Shown in pieces: positions 43,173 to 52,196 of a stretch of DNA of 64,000 bases; positions within the stretch are counted from its first letter, which is position 1, and the number at the start of each line of letters is the position of its first letter. The notes beneath the pieces were generated by a model that saw only the letters and a program-made list of their open reading frames with translations, made no database searches and had not been told where the DNA came from. Position numbers and translations under genes: made by a program. This stretch comes from DASPNH01 sp035626675. GTDB taxonomy: Bacteria > Desulfobacterota > Binatia > UBA1149 > CAITLU01. Where the stretch lies: assembly GCA_035626675.1 (NCBI GenBank), contig DASPNH010000157.1, positions 39,741-103,740 on the forward strand, written 5' to 3'.

Positions 43173-44735
43173 TCAAGCGCCCGATCGGGTACGGTGCCCG
43201 ATTGCCGTCAGGAACATGACGGACTTCCCGGCCGCGTGCGGCTCGAAGGTCTGGGTGGCGTAGTCATCGTAGAAGGTAAGGCCGGTGGCGCCCAGACCCA
43301 TCGCGTACGCGGCCAGATAGGCCCTGCCTCCTGCGATGGCGCCTTCGAGCGAGGCGGCGCGGTAGCCGCGGCCGCCGAGGGTGCGAAAAACGCTTTCGAG
43401 ATCGCACAGGGAATAGACGTTCACCGCGGCATCGGCGGCCAGATCCTGCTCGAGCGCGACGAAGCCGGTGGCGTGGCGAGTGACTCGCCCGCTCAGGGGC
43501 TCGACGGCGCCGCGCGCGGCGTCGAAGTAGTACGCACCCATCGGAAGATCGCCGGCGGCGTGGACGACCGCGTACGGGTCGCAGAGGCGATCGGCGCGGC
43601 TTCGCGTGAAATCGCAGTCCAGTCCCGCTGCCGCGCACGCCAGAAGCGTCGAAAGCTGTTCTTCGGTGATCGGCGTCTGCGCGAACAGGCGCGCCGACCC
43701 GCGCCGCAGGATGGTTTCGTCGAGCCCGGCCCCGTCACGAAACGGCGCCGCCAGCACGCGGGCACCCTCGCCCGCCTCGGGCCCTCGACGGTGCGAGCTC
43801 TGCGCACGCCACGCGCCGACCTGATCGGGCGAGGACATCGCGGTGGCGCCGTGGGTGTGAGCAAGGACCGCGTAGTTCACCGGCCGCGGCGACAGCGCGC
43901 GCGTCGGCAGCGACAGCGGCTCGATCGCCTTCGCCGCCGGATCGGGCCGGCGCGCGCCGCGTCCGAGAGTGACCAGTGCCGTGGCGCCTTCGCACGCAGG
44001 GTCGAGTCCTAGCAGCGACTCGACGTGCGCATCGACGAACCCTGCGAGCACCTTGACGGCGATCGCGTCGCCGCCTGCCACGGCGATCGTGTTGGCAAGG
44101 ATGGTGCCGCTGTCCCAGTAGCTGTGCCGGTAGGCGCGCTCGCGATACTTCCACGAGTTGCGCCAGTACGTGGAGGCCAGGATCAGCACGCACTGCGCCT
44201 CGGCCACCTCGCCGGCGCCACCGCAGGCGTCGACGAGCATGGCGCGATGGTCGCCCTGGCGCAGCCGACGCAGCGTGAAGTCGTGCGGTCCGAAGTGATA
44301 GACGCCTGCGTCGAGGCCATCCATGTCGGCGCACACGACGTAGACGTCGACGTGGTAGAGCGCGCCGGTGCACGCGGCGGCGCGAAACATCTGCACGTGG
44401 CCGCTCGGATAGCGGCGCGTGCGCACCACGCCGGCGCTCAGATACAGGAGTCGCGCCAGCCTGGTCAGATCGAGACGCGTGTCGCCGTCGGTCGGCGGCT
44501 CTTGGAGAAGCGTGGCCAGCGTCAGCGCCGATGATGGCGGAAGCTGTTGCGGCAGCGCGACGGCGGGAAGCTCGACCTCGTAGAGCTTGAACGGGATGGG
44601 CTGGTTGTCCCAATTCAGGCGATAGCCGCCGCGCCGGACGCTGTCGGGAGTGTGACGTGTTCGCGCGTGATAGGCGCGCGCGGCGGTCGCTGCTGGGTCT
44701 TCTGGCGCGCGTGGCGTGCCGGGCGTCTGCGTCAA
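43173..44735 (-). CDS. SagB-type dehydrogenase with duplicated nitroreductase-like domain
   Basis: A 520-residue protein. The opening ARAYHARTRHTPDSVRRGGYRLNW and NQPIPFKLYE is the SagB/ThcOx family start. Two nitroreductase-fold halves follow: residues about 60-270 (LLYLSAGVVRTRRYPSGHVQMFRAAACTGALY) and about 330-515 (RRGSARLFAQTPITEEQLSTLL, ending GATGLTFYDDY). SagB-type enzymes are FMN-dependent oxidases that turn azolines into azoles in ribosomal peptides. No cyclodehydratase or precursor gene is nearby, so the substrate here is unknown. The start appears to be TTG at 44735, overlapping the previous stop as TTGA; no ATG or GTG fits. The gene is coupled to the secreted BNR-repeat protein upstream. 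Confidence 0.85.
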   Translation of the reverse strand: MTQTPGTPRAPEDPAATAARAYHARTRHTPDSVRRGGYRLNWDNQPIPFKLYEVELPAVALPQQLPPSSALTLATLLQEPPTDGDTRLDLTRLARLLYLSAGVVRTRRYPSGHVQMFRAAACTGALYHVDVYVVCADMDGLDAGVYHFGPHDFTLRRLRQGDHRAMLVDACGGAGEVAEAQCVLILASTYWRNSWKYRERAYRHSYWDSGTILANTIAVAGGDAIAVKVLAGFVDAHVESLLGLDPACEGATALVTLGRGARRPDPAAKAIEPLSLPTRALSPRPVNYAVLAHTHGATAMSSPDQVGAWRAQSSHRRGPEAGEGARVLAAPFRDGAGLDETILRRGSARLFAQTPITEEQLSTLLACAAAGLDCDFTRSRADRLCDPYAVVHAAGDLPMGAYYFDAARGAVEPLSGRVTRHATGFVALEQDLAADAAVNVYSLCDLESVFRTLGGRGYRAASLEGAIAGGRAYLAAYAMGLGATGLTFYDDYATQTFEPHAAGKSVMFLTAIGHRTRSGA

Positions 44736-46180
44736 CGCTCGGCTCCGGATGCAGGCGCCGGCGGCGCTGCCACCGGTGCGGCCGGCACACGCGCGGGCGG
44801 CCCGGCCTGGCCGCCGAACTTTCCGCTGGCCATCACCAGGTCGCGGTCATAGCCGTAGGTTCCGCCGGGCTCGGTCGAGTCCCACACCGTGATCCACAAA
44901 CCGCGTGCATCGGTGGCGATGGCAGGATGCAGGTCTTCGCCGAAGTCGGACGCGCCGTTGCTGTTGAGCACCAGCGAAGGCGCCCAGCTCTCGCCGTTGT
45001 CGCGCGAGATCGACACGAAGATGTCACCGTCGGCGCCGGTGGTGCCGCGGCGGTTGTCCCACGATGTCCATACCGCAAGCCAGGAGCCGTGCCCGTCGGT
45101 GAGCAGTTCGGGCGAGGCATCGTCGCCGGCATCGCGCGTGGCTTCGGCGTTGATCGGATGGGCACGGCTCCAGGTCGTCGCGCCGTCGCTGGAGCGCACG
45201 ACGAGGACGTCGCGGTCCAAACCCTTGGTGTTGCCGAGCGAATCGCTCGAGGCCCACGCGCACACCCAGTTCCCGCGTCCGTCGTTGGCGATGCGCGGCC
45301 CCACGCCAGGCCTCAGGTCGCCTTCCTTGCCGCCGAGCACGACCGGATCGGCCCAGGTGATGCCGCCGTTGGTGGAGCGCGCGACGTGGATGCCGCGTTC
45401 ATAGCCGACTCGCGCCTGCGACTCGCCGCCGGAGGAGTACGCCACCGCCCACACGCCGTTGCCGTCGGTGCTGATGCGAGGCGAGGTGTCGAAGCGCTGA
45501 TCGTCCTTGGCGTTGGTGTTGACCGGCGAAGGGTTGCTCCAGGTCAGCCCACCGTCGGTCGAGACGGCTGCCAGGATGTCACGGTCGCCGCCGATGGTGT
45601 TGCCGAGGGAATCCGTGGACTGCCAGACCACCACCCAGCGACCCTTGCCGTCGGTGGCGATGTCGGGCTGCTCGTCACCGCCGTAGTCGCGGCTGGCGTT
45701 GCTGTTGATGGCCTTGGGCGCGGTCCAGGTGACGGCGTCGTCGTTGGACACCGAGAAATGGATGTCGCGGTCGCGGCCGCGGCCGCCCAGGCTCTGCGTC
45801 GAGCTCCAGACGATCATCCAGCGGCCGTTGCCGTCGGTGGCGACGACCGGCTCGCGGTCCTCGCCGTCGTCCTCGCGGGCCGATGCGGCCACGGGTGCGG
45901 CCATCGTCCAGGTGGCACCGTTGTCGGGAGAGCGGGTAAAGACGATGTCGGAGTCGCGGCCCAGTCCGATGGGACTGCCGCCGACGGTTTGCCAGGCAAC
46001 GACCCAGATGCCGGCGCGGTCGGTGGCGATGCGCGGAAGCTCATCGCCGCTCTCGTCCTTATCGGCGCCGGGGTTCAGGATTCCGGGCGCGCCGAAGATC
46101 GGAACCTGCGCGCGCGCAAGATCGGCGCTGCCGGCTGACATCGACAGAGCGGCCAGAAATACGAGGATTCGCTGTCGCAT
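44732..46180 (-). CDS. Secreted BNR/Asp-box repeat protein (sialidase-like propeller)
   Basis: From the ATG at 46180 the product is 482 residues with a signal peptide ending near LARAQ. The rest is a beta-propeller of about seven repeats. Each holds an Asp-box-like S-x-D-x-G-x-T-W motif (SPDNGATWTM, SNDDAVTWTA, STDGGLTWSN, STNGGITWAD, SSDGATTWSR, SRDNGESWAP) and a strand of the type ATDGNGRWMIVWSS. A Pro/Ala-rich tail follows. Such propellers occur in sialidases and in glycan-binding or photosystem-assembly proteins. The catalytic Arg triad and Tyr-Glu pair of sialidases are not evident, so a binding or structural role is as likely as hydrolysis. It is the first gene of a two-gene unit with the SagB-type enzyme. 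Confidence 0.85.
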   Translation of the reverse strand: MRQRILVFLAALSMSAGSADLARAQVPIFGAPGILNPGADKDESGDELPRIATDRAGIWVVAWQTVGGSPIGLGRDSDIVFTRSPDNGATWTMAAPVAASAREDDGEDREPVVATDGNGRWMIVWSSTQSLGGRGRDRDIHFSVSNDDAVTWTAPKAINSNASRDYGGDEQPDIATDGKGRWVVVWQSTDSLGNTIGGDRDILAAVSTDGGLTWSNPSPVNTNAKDDQRFDTSPRISTDGNGVWAVAYSSGGESQARVGYERGIHVARSTNGGITWADPVVLGGKEGDLRPGVGPRIANDGRGNWVCAWASSDSLGNTKGLDRDVLVVRSSDGATTWSRAHPINAEATRDAGDDASPELLTDGHGSWLAVWTSWDNRRGTTGADGDIFVSISRDNGESWAPSLVLNSNGASDFGEDLHPAIATDARGLWITVWDSTEPGGTYGYDRDLVMASGKFGGQAGPPARVPAAPVAAPPAPASGAER

Positions 46181-46374
46181 GGGGGTCAGGACCGCGGCGA
46201 GGGCATGCACAGGCCCACGTTACCCGATGCTGGCGACGCTACAATGGTGGGGAAGACATCGAGAGGCTTGCCTTATTGCGCAATTCGGAAATACTGGGCG
46301 CGTCTTCATTTCGCGGTGCCGCCCGCTCGGCTTCGTCTGCCGGCAGGAGACGCCTCCCGTGAAGGGGTGCAACG

Positions 46375-47025
46375 GTGCAGGAAGCCCTACGCAAGCGCGG
46401 CCGATCTTCCAAAGTCTCCCGGGAACGGATCCTCGAGGCCTCGCTCGTCGAGTTCGCCGAGAACGGCTACGAGGGCGCTACGACGGCCTCGGTGGCACGA
46501 CGCGTCGGCGTGACCCAGCCGCTGATCCACTACCACTTCGGATCCAAGGAAGCCCTGTGGCGAGCCAGCGTCGAGCTGGCTTTCGGCCGCATGACCAGCG
46601 TCCTGCAGGGCGTCGAAGAGGACATGGGCCGGGTTGGGCCGCGCGAGGCGATCCGCATCATGGCCCGCCGCTTCGTCTACTTTAACGCCCGCTATCCCGA
46701 GGTCGGGCGCCTGATCATTTCGGAGTCGGCCGTGCGCGGGCCGCGTCTGGAATGGATGGTCGAGAAGCACCTGCGGCCTCTGATCCAGCAGATCGAGCAG
46801 ATGTTCCGCCTGGGCCGCGACTCGGGCCTGGTCAAGGACCTGCCGATCCAGTGCGTGATCTTCGCGTTCCTCGGCGCGGTCCCGCACTTCTTCGACGCCT
46901 CGCCGCTGATCGGCCTGCTGTGGGACTTCAATCCCCTCGAGCCCGAACGCATCGAGGCCCACGCCGACACGCTCGTCGAGATCTTCACGAGCGGTCTCCT
47001 CCTTCCCAGCGAAAGCGCCCAGTAG
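46375..47025 (+). CDS. TetR-family transcriptional regulator
   Basis: A 216-residue repressor-type protein. The N-terminal helix-turn-helix covers about residues 14-62 (RERILEASLVEFAENGYEGATTASVARRVGVTQPLIHYHFGSKEALW), a textbook TetR pattern. A C-terminal ligand-binding and dimerisation domain with several aromatic residues follows (RFVYFNARYPEVGRLI, FLGAVPHFFDASPLIGLLW), of the kind found in regulators that bind hydrophobic compounds. The start is a GTG at 46375 with AAGGGG eight bases upstream. The neighbouring genes give no obvious target: a divergent BNR-protein gene lies 194 bases upstream, and a membrane-protein gene lies downstream on the same strand. A REP-like hairpin begins directly at its stop codon. 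Confidence 0.93.
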   Translation: MQEALRKRGRSSKVSRERILEASLVEFAENGYEGATTASVARRVGVTQPLIHYHFGSKEALWRASVELAFGRMTSVLQGVEEDMGRVGPREAIRIMARRFVYFNARYPEVGRLIISESAVRGPRLEWMVEKHLRPLIQQIEQMFRLGRDSGLVKDLPIQCVIFAFLGAVPHFFDASPLIGLLWDFNPLEPERIEAHADTLVEIFTSGLLLPSESAQ

Positions 47026-47048
47026 AAAAAGGGGTCAGGCACCTTTTT
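47026..47048. repeat. Short REP-like hairpin after the TetR gene
   Basis: The arms aaaaagg (47026-47032) and cctttttt-like ccttttt (47042-47048) pair around ggtcaggca. The sequence combines a T-run terminator shape with the ggggtcagg core of the hairpin at 40698-40752. It starts one base after the TetR stop codon, so it probably serves as that gene's terminator. The right half aggcaccttttt recurs at 52061-52072. Confidence 0.75.
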
Positions 47049-47144
47049 CGGCTGCGAGAGGTTCCTTCCCTCAGATTATAGGCGCGTGTACGTGCCAGCC
47101 GACGATGTGAAATCGATGCATGCCGGCAAATTCAGCGCCTCTGC

Positions 47145-49238
47145 ATGAAGGCGCTCGGAAAAGATTCGGGCGTGGCAGTGCTGCTGCTTTCCCTCGTAGT
47201 CGCCTGCCTGACGTTTGATCGTCTGGCTTCCGCAGAGCCTCCGCCGAGTACATTCCACGACCTTGACCTGCGCCTCTATTTCGCCCCGGCAGTCGATTTC
47301 GTACGCGCCTCGCTGTGGAACGGTGAGCTTCCGCTGTGGAACCCTTTTCAGCTTGCCGGCTATCCTTTCGCCGCGACGCTTCAGCCGGCCCTCTACTACC
47401 CTCTGCTCACCACGCTGACGATATTTCCGACTACGACGGCTCTAAGTGTCCACGTCGTCGTTCACCTGCTGCTCGCGGGAACGTTCACCTGGAGCTACGC
47501 CCGTTCTCTGGGTACCAGCCCTATTGCCGCGTTCGCAGCTGCCTGTGTCTACATGCTGTCTGCCCCCGTCATGAACGCAATCTTCAATACGGCAATGCTG
47601 TCGTCCATCGTGTGGCTGCCGGCTCTCGCGTGGCGCATCGAGGCCCTCAGACGCGATCCCAAGCCATCGAATGCCGCATGGCTGGCGCTGGCTCTGGCAC
47701 TCGCATTCCTGGCCGGCCACCCACAGACGTTCCTCTATACGGCGCAATTCTGTGCGCTTTACGGCTTCTTCGTACTTGCGTTGCGTGGCGAGTCTCGACT
47801 GCGCGCGTCGGCCTGGTTGTCGGTATCATGCGCGTGCGCTTTGCTGCTAGTCGGTGTTCAGCTGCTTCCGTCGCTCGAGCTCGTTTCGGATGCCGTGCGA
47901 GGCAGCTCGAGTCTCGGCATGGCAGCCGGGTCGGCGTGGGAGGAGCTGAGCCGTCTCTCCATGTTCTCGTTACGACCGGGCGGTGAGGCCGTCGGGCTGC
48001 CGTTGCTGACCATTCCGGCGGCCGTGATCGCCGCGATCGGGCGGCGACGGCGGGAGCACGGGACGTTTCTCCTTGTCCTGGGTGTCATCGTCCTCGACCT
48101 GATGCGTGCGCAGGGCGGGGTTCTCTACGACGGATATTCCCGCCTGCCATTGGCAGGACTCTTTCGTGAACCGTCGCGCATGGCCTTTATCGTTGCCCTG
48201 TGCGCATCCGGGCTGATCGCCTGCGCACTGGACAATCTTCGCACGTGGCGACTCCCTCGCATCATCCCAGTCGCCATAGCGTCGATGCTGTGCGCCGACT
48301 CCTACCTCGCCAACGCTCCGAACTTCCACTACGCGCCACTAGCCCGACCGGACGTGTATCGAATATCCGCGACACTCGAAAGGTTCGCGAAGGCACAGGC
48401 ATCCGAGCAACGCTTCTTCATCGAAGATTTTTTCCAGTCCTCCCGTCTGCCGCACAACACCGGACAAGCGCTTCGAATCTTCGTGAACAATGCGTACGAG
48501 CCGCTGCTGCCTGGGGCCTACGCACGAATGTTCGAGATCCCGGCGGCGACGATGTGGTCTGGCCTTCTCACCGTCCTGGATGTCTTCAAGGTCGAGGAAG
48601 GCTTCCGGCCTCTTCAACAGAAAAAGGAGTTCCTCGATCTTTTCAGCGTACGATTCTACGTCGATCCCAAGGGTGAGGTCGGATCGGGCAATCCGCACCT
48701 TTCATCGAAACTGCGTGAGGCGCGGCGCGTGCAACTCGCGGATGTACACGTTTTCGAACGGGAAGCCGCGTTGCCGAGAGCGTACGTGGCATACGACTAT
48801 CGTCATCTCCCGAACGAAACCTCGGCGATCGCGGCAACCAAGCAGCCCGCGTTCGACCCGCGACGGACCGCGGTCGTCGCTTCATCGGGAGACCCCTCAC
48901 TGCACGCGCCGTCTGTGTCGTCGGGGATGGAGCTCACCGCCGCAACGGTCACAAGGGTGACCGCAAATGCCGTGGATGTCGAGGTACGAGCAGAGGCGGG
49001 CGGACTGCTCGTCTTGACGGACTTGGACTATCCGGGCTGGCACGCGAAGATCGATGGCTCGCCGGTCGAAATCCATCGCACCAATGGAATATTTCGCGGT
49101 GTCGAAATCACCGCGGGAGCGCATGTCGTTCAGTTCCACTATTCTCCGCGAACCTTTCATTTGGGACTCGCGATGACAGTTGCAGGGGCTGTGTCGTTCG
49201 TAGGTCTTCTGGCCATGCGTGGCCGGCGTGACGGGTAG
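47145..49238 (+). CDS. YfhO-like polytopic membrane protein
   Basis: A 697-residue inner-membrane protein. The first two thirds hold about ten hydrophobic segments with family-like motifs near the start: LWNGELPLWNPFQLAGYPFAATLQPALYYP and, later, GLFREPSRMAFI. A non-membrane domain follows, and the end carries the YfhO-type strand pattern LTDLDYPGWHAKIDGSPVEIHRTNGIFRGVEI, then VVQFHYSP and a last helix. YfhO-type proteins belong to the GT-C-like membrane glycosyltransferase group and are linked to modification of cell-surface polymers. Base composition looks less G+C-rich than in the flanking housekeeping genes, which suggests transfer. A hairpin that overlaps its stop probably terminates transcription from both sides. 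Confidence 0.8.
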   Translation: MKALGKDSGVAVLLLSLVVACLTFDRLASAEPPPSTFHDLDLRLYFAPAVDFVRASLWNGELPLWNPFQLAGYPFAATLQPALYYPLLTTLTIFPTTTALSVHVVVHLLLAGTFTWSYARSLGTSPIAAFAAACVYMLSAPVMNAIFNTAMLSSIVWLPALAWRIEALRRDPKPSNAAWLALALALAFLAGHPQTFLYTAQFCALYGFFVLALRGESRLRASAWLSVSCACALLLVGVQLLPSLELVSDAVRGSSSLGMAAGSAWEELSRLSMFSLRPGGEAVGLPLLTIPAAVIAAIGRRRREHGTFLLVLGVIVLDLMRAQGGVLYDGYSRLPLAGLFREPSRMAFIVALCASGLIACALDNLRTWRLPRIIPVAIASMLCADSYLANAPNFHYAPLARPDVYRISATLERFAKAQASEQRFFIEDFFQSSRLPHNTGQALRIFVNNAYEPLLPGAYARMFEIPAATMWSGLLTVLDVFKVEEGFRPLQQKKEFLDLFSVRFYVDPKGEVGSGNPHLSSKLREARRVQLADVHVFEREAALPRAYVAYDYRHLPNETSAIAATKQPAFDPRRTAVVASSGDPSLHAPSVSSGMELTAATVTRVTANAVDVEVRAEAGGLLVLTDLDYPGWHAKIDGSPVEIHRTNGIFRGVEITAGAHVVQFHYSPRTFHLGLAMTVAGAVSFVGLLAMRGRRDG

Positions 49239-49262
49239 TGAACACGAGGTCCACTACCCGTC
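49230..49262. terminator. Bidirectional hairpin between convergent genes
   Basis: An 11-base perfect stem, gacgggtagtg (49230-49240) with cactacccgtc (49252-49262), encloses an 11-base loop. It covers the stop codon of the YfhO-like gene and lies 10 bases before the end of the minus-strand cadherin-like gene. There is no T-run on either side, so terminator function is inferred from position and symmetry. Confidence 0.7.
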
Positions 49263-49271
49263 AAGGCGACG

Positions 49272-51803
49272 TCAGTTCACCTTGATTCTGCCGACGACGA
49301 CCGTCCCGCGGGTAACCCCACTCTGCTTGATGAACATCCTCCAGATGGCATTAGGAGACATGCCGGAGAGGGAACTTCCGGGTATCGTCGCAGAGTAGGT
49401 ACGAGTCGCTCCAGCACCCGAAACCGACAGCGCGATCCGCTGCGCAGTGTCGACGGTTGGATCACCGTAGACGTACAAACCAGACAGTGTCGCATCCAGA
49501 TTGCTGATAACGTTGGATACTACGCTGACCGTGACGGGGTTGCCCGCCGTTACCGAAGTTGCTGCGCTCGCACTCAGTGCCTTCGGCCATGCCGCGGTAG
49601 CTTCGTCGACATCCAACCTGAAAAGATAGTTGTCACTGGATTGGCCTACCTCCCATACACAGTCGAAGAAGGTGCAATTGCTGACCGGCCGGCGGACGCC
49701 TGCAGTCGCCCACAGCGCCCCAGCGGCGGGATCGAACGCCCCCCTGTTGATGAATATGTCGTCGAGTCGATTGATCCCCAAATCCAGCGAATTGGCCGAT
49801 ACGGAAAAAATATGCGGGTTGGAACTGGAGACACGCTCGATCCGGAACAGCCGTCCGTCAAACAGATCCAACCCGAAGAACGAGTCGGCGGCAGTGTCCT
49901 CTGTCAACGTTGCCGCCAACGGCACGGACCACGCCAGCTTCGGGCTCGCATAATGCGTCAATCCGAGATCGAAGTCGCTGCGGCATCGACTACCGAACTG
50001 CCGAGGAAGACTTGTGGCCGGGTCGGTGTAGCTGCAATCCGTTTCTGTCCTTCGCAGCCCCGTGACTGCATCCTTGGTGAAAACGTGCATTTTGGAGTCT
50101 GTGGCGGAAACCATGGTCGCCAGCCAGAGGTTGCCTGTCTCATCGTACATGGGTTCGCTCCCGCGAACGCCCGCGCTGCACGATAGAGACGCGGCGCTCG
50201 AAGCGGAATACGGCGCAAAAGCCACGGACACCGGCGACAACTCCTGCGTGGCTTCGACGTACCGGAACTCCTGGACATACTGCGCATCAACGGCGCTGGA
50301 ATCGTAGACGACTGCGAAGCGCTCATCGTCGACGGCGCTGGTCGGATCGACCTGTATCGCTCTCGGAGACAGCACCATGGAAGCCGTGGATTCGCACGGA
50401 GTGTCGCCGTAAAGCGGGATTTCGTATGCGGCGACTACTTCGCCGGCCGGGCTGAGCACGACCAGCCGCTGTCCCGTGTATCCGCCTACGATGATGTTGC
50501 CGGACCGCGGCAAACGTTCCGCCTCAGAAAAGCCACCGCAGTCGACGCCGGTACCGCCCAAACATGCGACATTCGCTCCTGTGTTGTCGAACTCGCTGTC
50601 CTGAAGATCTTCGGCCCACCGGAGCGACGCTTCGTCCAAACTCCAACTGCCATTCGTTTTGTGTAGCTTGCCGAAGGCAGGATAGGCGTCCCCATTGCTG
50701 CTGATCGAGCCGATTGTCGAGACGAACACGACTGCGTCTCCTGCCTGGGCGTCGGGCATGAAAACCACGTCGGATACGTCCGCTCCGAGAGCGTCGAAGG
50801 GATCGAGGTCACTGCAGGGCGTGGTTGCTACGTCCGGTGTGAACAGCTCGTCGTTGGCGTTCGGAATCCTGATGTGACTGACGTGCTCAGCCTGTTGCGT
50901 TTCCGCATCGTAACAAGTCGGCGATGACGGGTTGAAGCAGCTTACGACCATGCTGCAGTTCGCGATCAAGAAAGCATTGTAGGTTTGCGTGTAATTGGCT
51001 GTGAAAACCGTCCCATCGTCAGCGACCGCCGCAAAATAAGCCGTAGTGCCCGGATCGAACTGCCAGTTTTCTACGGGCGACTGGAGCAAGTACTGCCCGC
51101 TGTTGATGGTGAGGCCATAGGTCCCGAAGGTGTCGGCCGCACCGAATAGGGTAGCCGTATCCTCAGTTAGCCATAACGTGACGGTGGCCGGGTCTGACCG
51201 GAACGCACCGTCGTCTTTCACTTTGAACTGGAAGCTGTCACTACCGCGATACGTCGAATTGCTCGCCGTATAAGTGAACGCCCCGGTATCCTTGACGATG
51301 GTGACGGTTCCGTGCGACGGATCGGCGAATGAGAAAAAATCCAGAGTTGCAGGGTCAGACTCGACGTCGGTGCCCTGAAGCTGCCCTTGCAGAACCGTTT
51401 GGCCGTTGACGAGGGAAAACGTAGCTGGAATGGCCACGGCCCTGTCGTTCACAGCGTTAATGGTCAACGTCACCGTGGCAGTACCCGAGGCAGCGCCACC
51501 GGCGTCGGTAACGTAAAAGGTCACCGAATCCGCCCCATTGTAGTTCAAATTCGGCGTGTACTCGTGACGGGAGGGTGCAGTCCCCTTTTGGACGAGCACG
51601 CCTGAACTCGGCCCACTCACAATGTGAAAGATAAGGTTCGAGTTCTGGCCATCGGGATCGTTGGCGTTGAAGTTGAAGATGACGGCGTTGTCCTCGTTTG
51701 TGGTGACGCTCGAATTGCTGCTCGTCGGCGGCACGTTCGCCGCTGCGACGGCGGTCAGCAGAAATGATCCGAGCACAGCCGCGACTGAAAACGATGTGTA
51801 CAT
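49272..51803 (-). CDS. Large secreted protein with tandem cadherin-like/Ig-like N-terminal domains
   Basis: An 843-residue exported protein. I chose the ATG at 51803 since GGAGGTGGAGG lies just upstream; a GTG four codons earlier is less likely. The signal peptide ends near AVAAAN. Two tandem cadherin-like domains follow (about 22-120, NEDNAVIFNFNANDPDGQ...YTPNLNYNGADSVTFYVTD; about 120-215, DVESDPATLDFFSFADPSHG...SFQFKVKDDG). The remaining 600 residues read like a propeller or lectin-like body with many Asp, Thr and Ser and about 14 Cys, ending in a beta-sandwich of about 100 residues. I do not recognise that body. The cadherin-like pair suggests an adhesin or matrix role. The gene is lower in G+C than the flanks. 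Confidence 0.75.
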   Translation of the reverse strand: MYTSFSVAAVLGSFLLTAVAAANVPPTSSNSSVTTNEDNAVIFNFNANDPDGQNSNLIFHIVSGPSSGVLVQKGTAPSRHEYTPNLNYNGADSVTFYVTDAGGAASGTATVTLTINAVNDRAVAIPATFSLVNGQTVLQGQLQGTDVESDPATLDFFSFADPSHGTVTIVKDTGAFTYTASNSTYRGSDSFQFKVKDDGAFRSDPATVTLWLTEDTATLFGAADTFGTYGLTINSGQYLLQSPVENWQFDPGTTAYFAAVADDGTVFTANYTQTYNAFLIANCSMVVSCFNPSSPTCYDAETQQAEHVSHIRIPNANDELFTPDVATTPCSDLDPFDALGADVSDVVFMPDAQAGDAVVFVSTIGSISSNGDAYPAFGKLHKTNGSWSLDEASLRWAEDLQDSEFDNTGANVACLGGTGVDCGGFSEAERLPRSGNIIVGGYTGQRLVVLSPAGEVVAAYEIPLYGDTPCESTASMVLSPRAIQVDPTSAVDDERFAVVYDSSAVDAQYVQEFRYVEATQELSPVSVAFAPYSASSAASLSCSAGVRGSEPMYDETGNLWLATMVSATDSKMHVFTKDAVTGLRRTETDCSYTDPATSLPRQFGSRCRSDFDLGLTHYASPKLAWSVPLAATLTEDTAADSFFGLDLFDGRLFRIERVSSSNPHIFSVSANSLDLGINRLDDIFINRGAFDPAAGALWATAGVRRPVSNCTFFDCVWEVGQSSDNYLFRLDVDEATAAWPKALSASAATSVTAGNPVTVSVVSNVISNLDATLSGLYVYGDPTVDTAQRIALSVSGAGATRTYSATIPGSSLSGMSPNAIWRMFIKQSGVTRGTVVVGRIKVN

Positions 51804-52060
51804 ATGGCCCTCCACCTCCCACGTTTACGCAGGCGCGCATTGACACCAGTTCGCCAGAAGCGCCTCGGAAGTGCTTCCGTAGACAGGAAGCTGACGGCGG
51901 CACGACCATTTCGGTTTTTGTGAGGTTTAACCACCCCAGGTCGCTCGAGGATTGTCTGCGTCGCGCATCATCGGCCGATTTGCTCGCGGTCGGTCGAGCG
52001 TGCTCCGGACTGGTCGGGCTTGTCGGGCGGCAGGTCGCCGGCTATCGAACAGAACGGGCG

Positions 52061-52076
52061 AGGCACCTTTTTCCGC
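52061..52076. repeat. Half-site of the REP-like family
   Basis: The segment aggcacctttttccgc matches the right half of the hairpin at 47026-47048 over aggcacctttttc. No inverted partner is present, so this looks like a decayed copy upstream of the toxin-antitoxin operon. Confidence 0.45.
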
Positions 52077-52166
52077 AGCAGCAAACGTTGGCTACGTCTG
52101 CGGCGACCGTTTGCCCCGACGGCGCGTGGACGCGTGGCATGCCGACCGCGTGTGTCCGACGTTGAC

Positions 52167-52196
52167 ATGGCCGCGTGGCCATGGCCACGTGGCCAT
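52167..52196. promoter_or_regulatory. Two overlapping 16-base palindromes, probable antitoxin operator
   Basis: The sequence atggccacgtggccat (52181-52196) is a perfect palindrome ending one base before the antitoxin ATG. The segment atggccgcgtggccat (52167-52182) is the same with one change at the centre and overlaps it by two bases. Phd/YefM-type antitoxins bind short palindromes upstream of their own genes and repress the operon together with the toxin; the position and the repetition fit that role. Confidence 0.75.

Larger units (their letters stand above)
51804..52196. other. Intergenic region between secreted-protein gene and toxin-antitoxin locus
   Basis: These 393 bases carry no recognisable gene. 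They hold the promoter of the minus-strand secreted protein near the left end, a half-site of the REP-like family at 52061-52076 (aggcacctttttccgc), and the two overlapping operator palindromes at 52167-52196 at the right end. The region between 51900 and 52060 has mixed composition and no repeat or structure that I can defend. Confidence 0.5.

Noticed and set aside
44732..46180. Active sialidase
   Set aside because: Asp-boxes are clear, but the arginine triad and the Tyr/Glu catalytic residues of sialidases could not be found, so only a propeller call is made.
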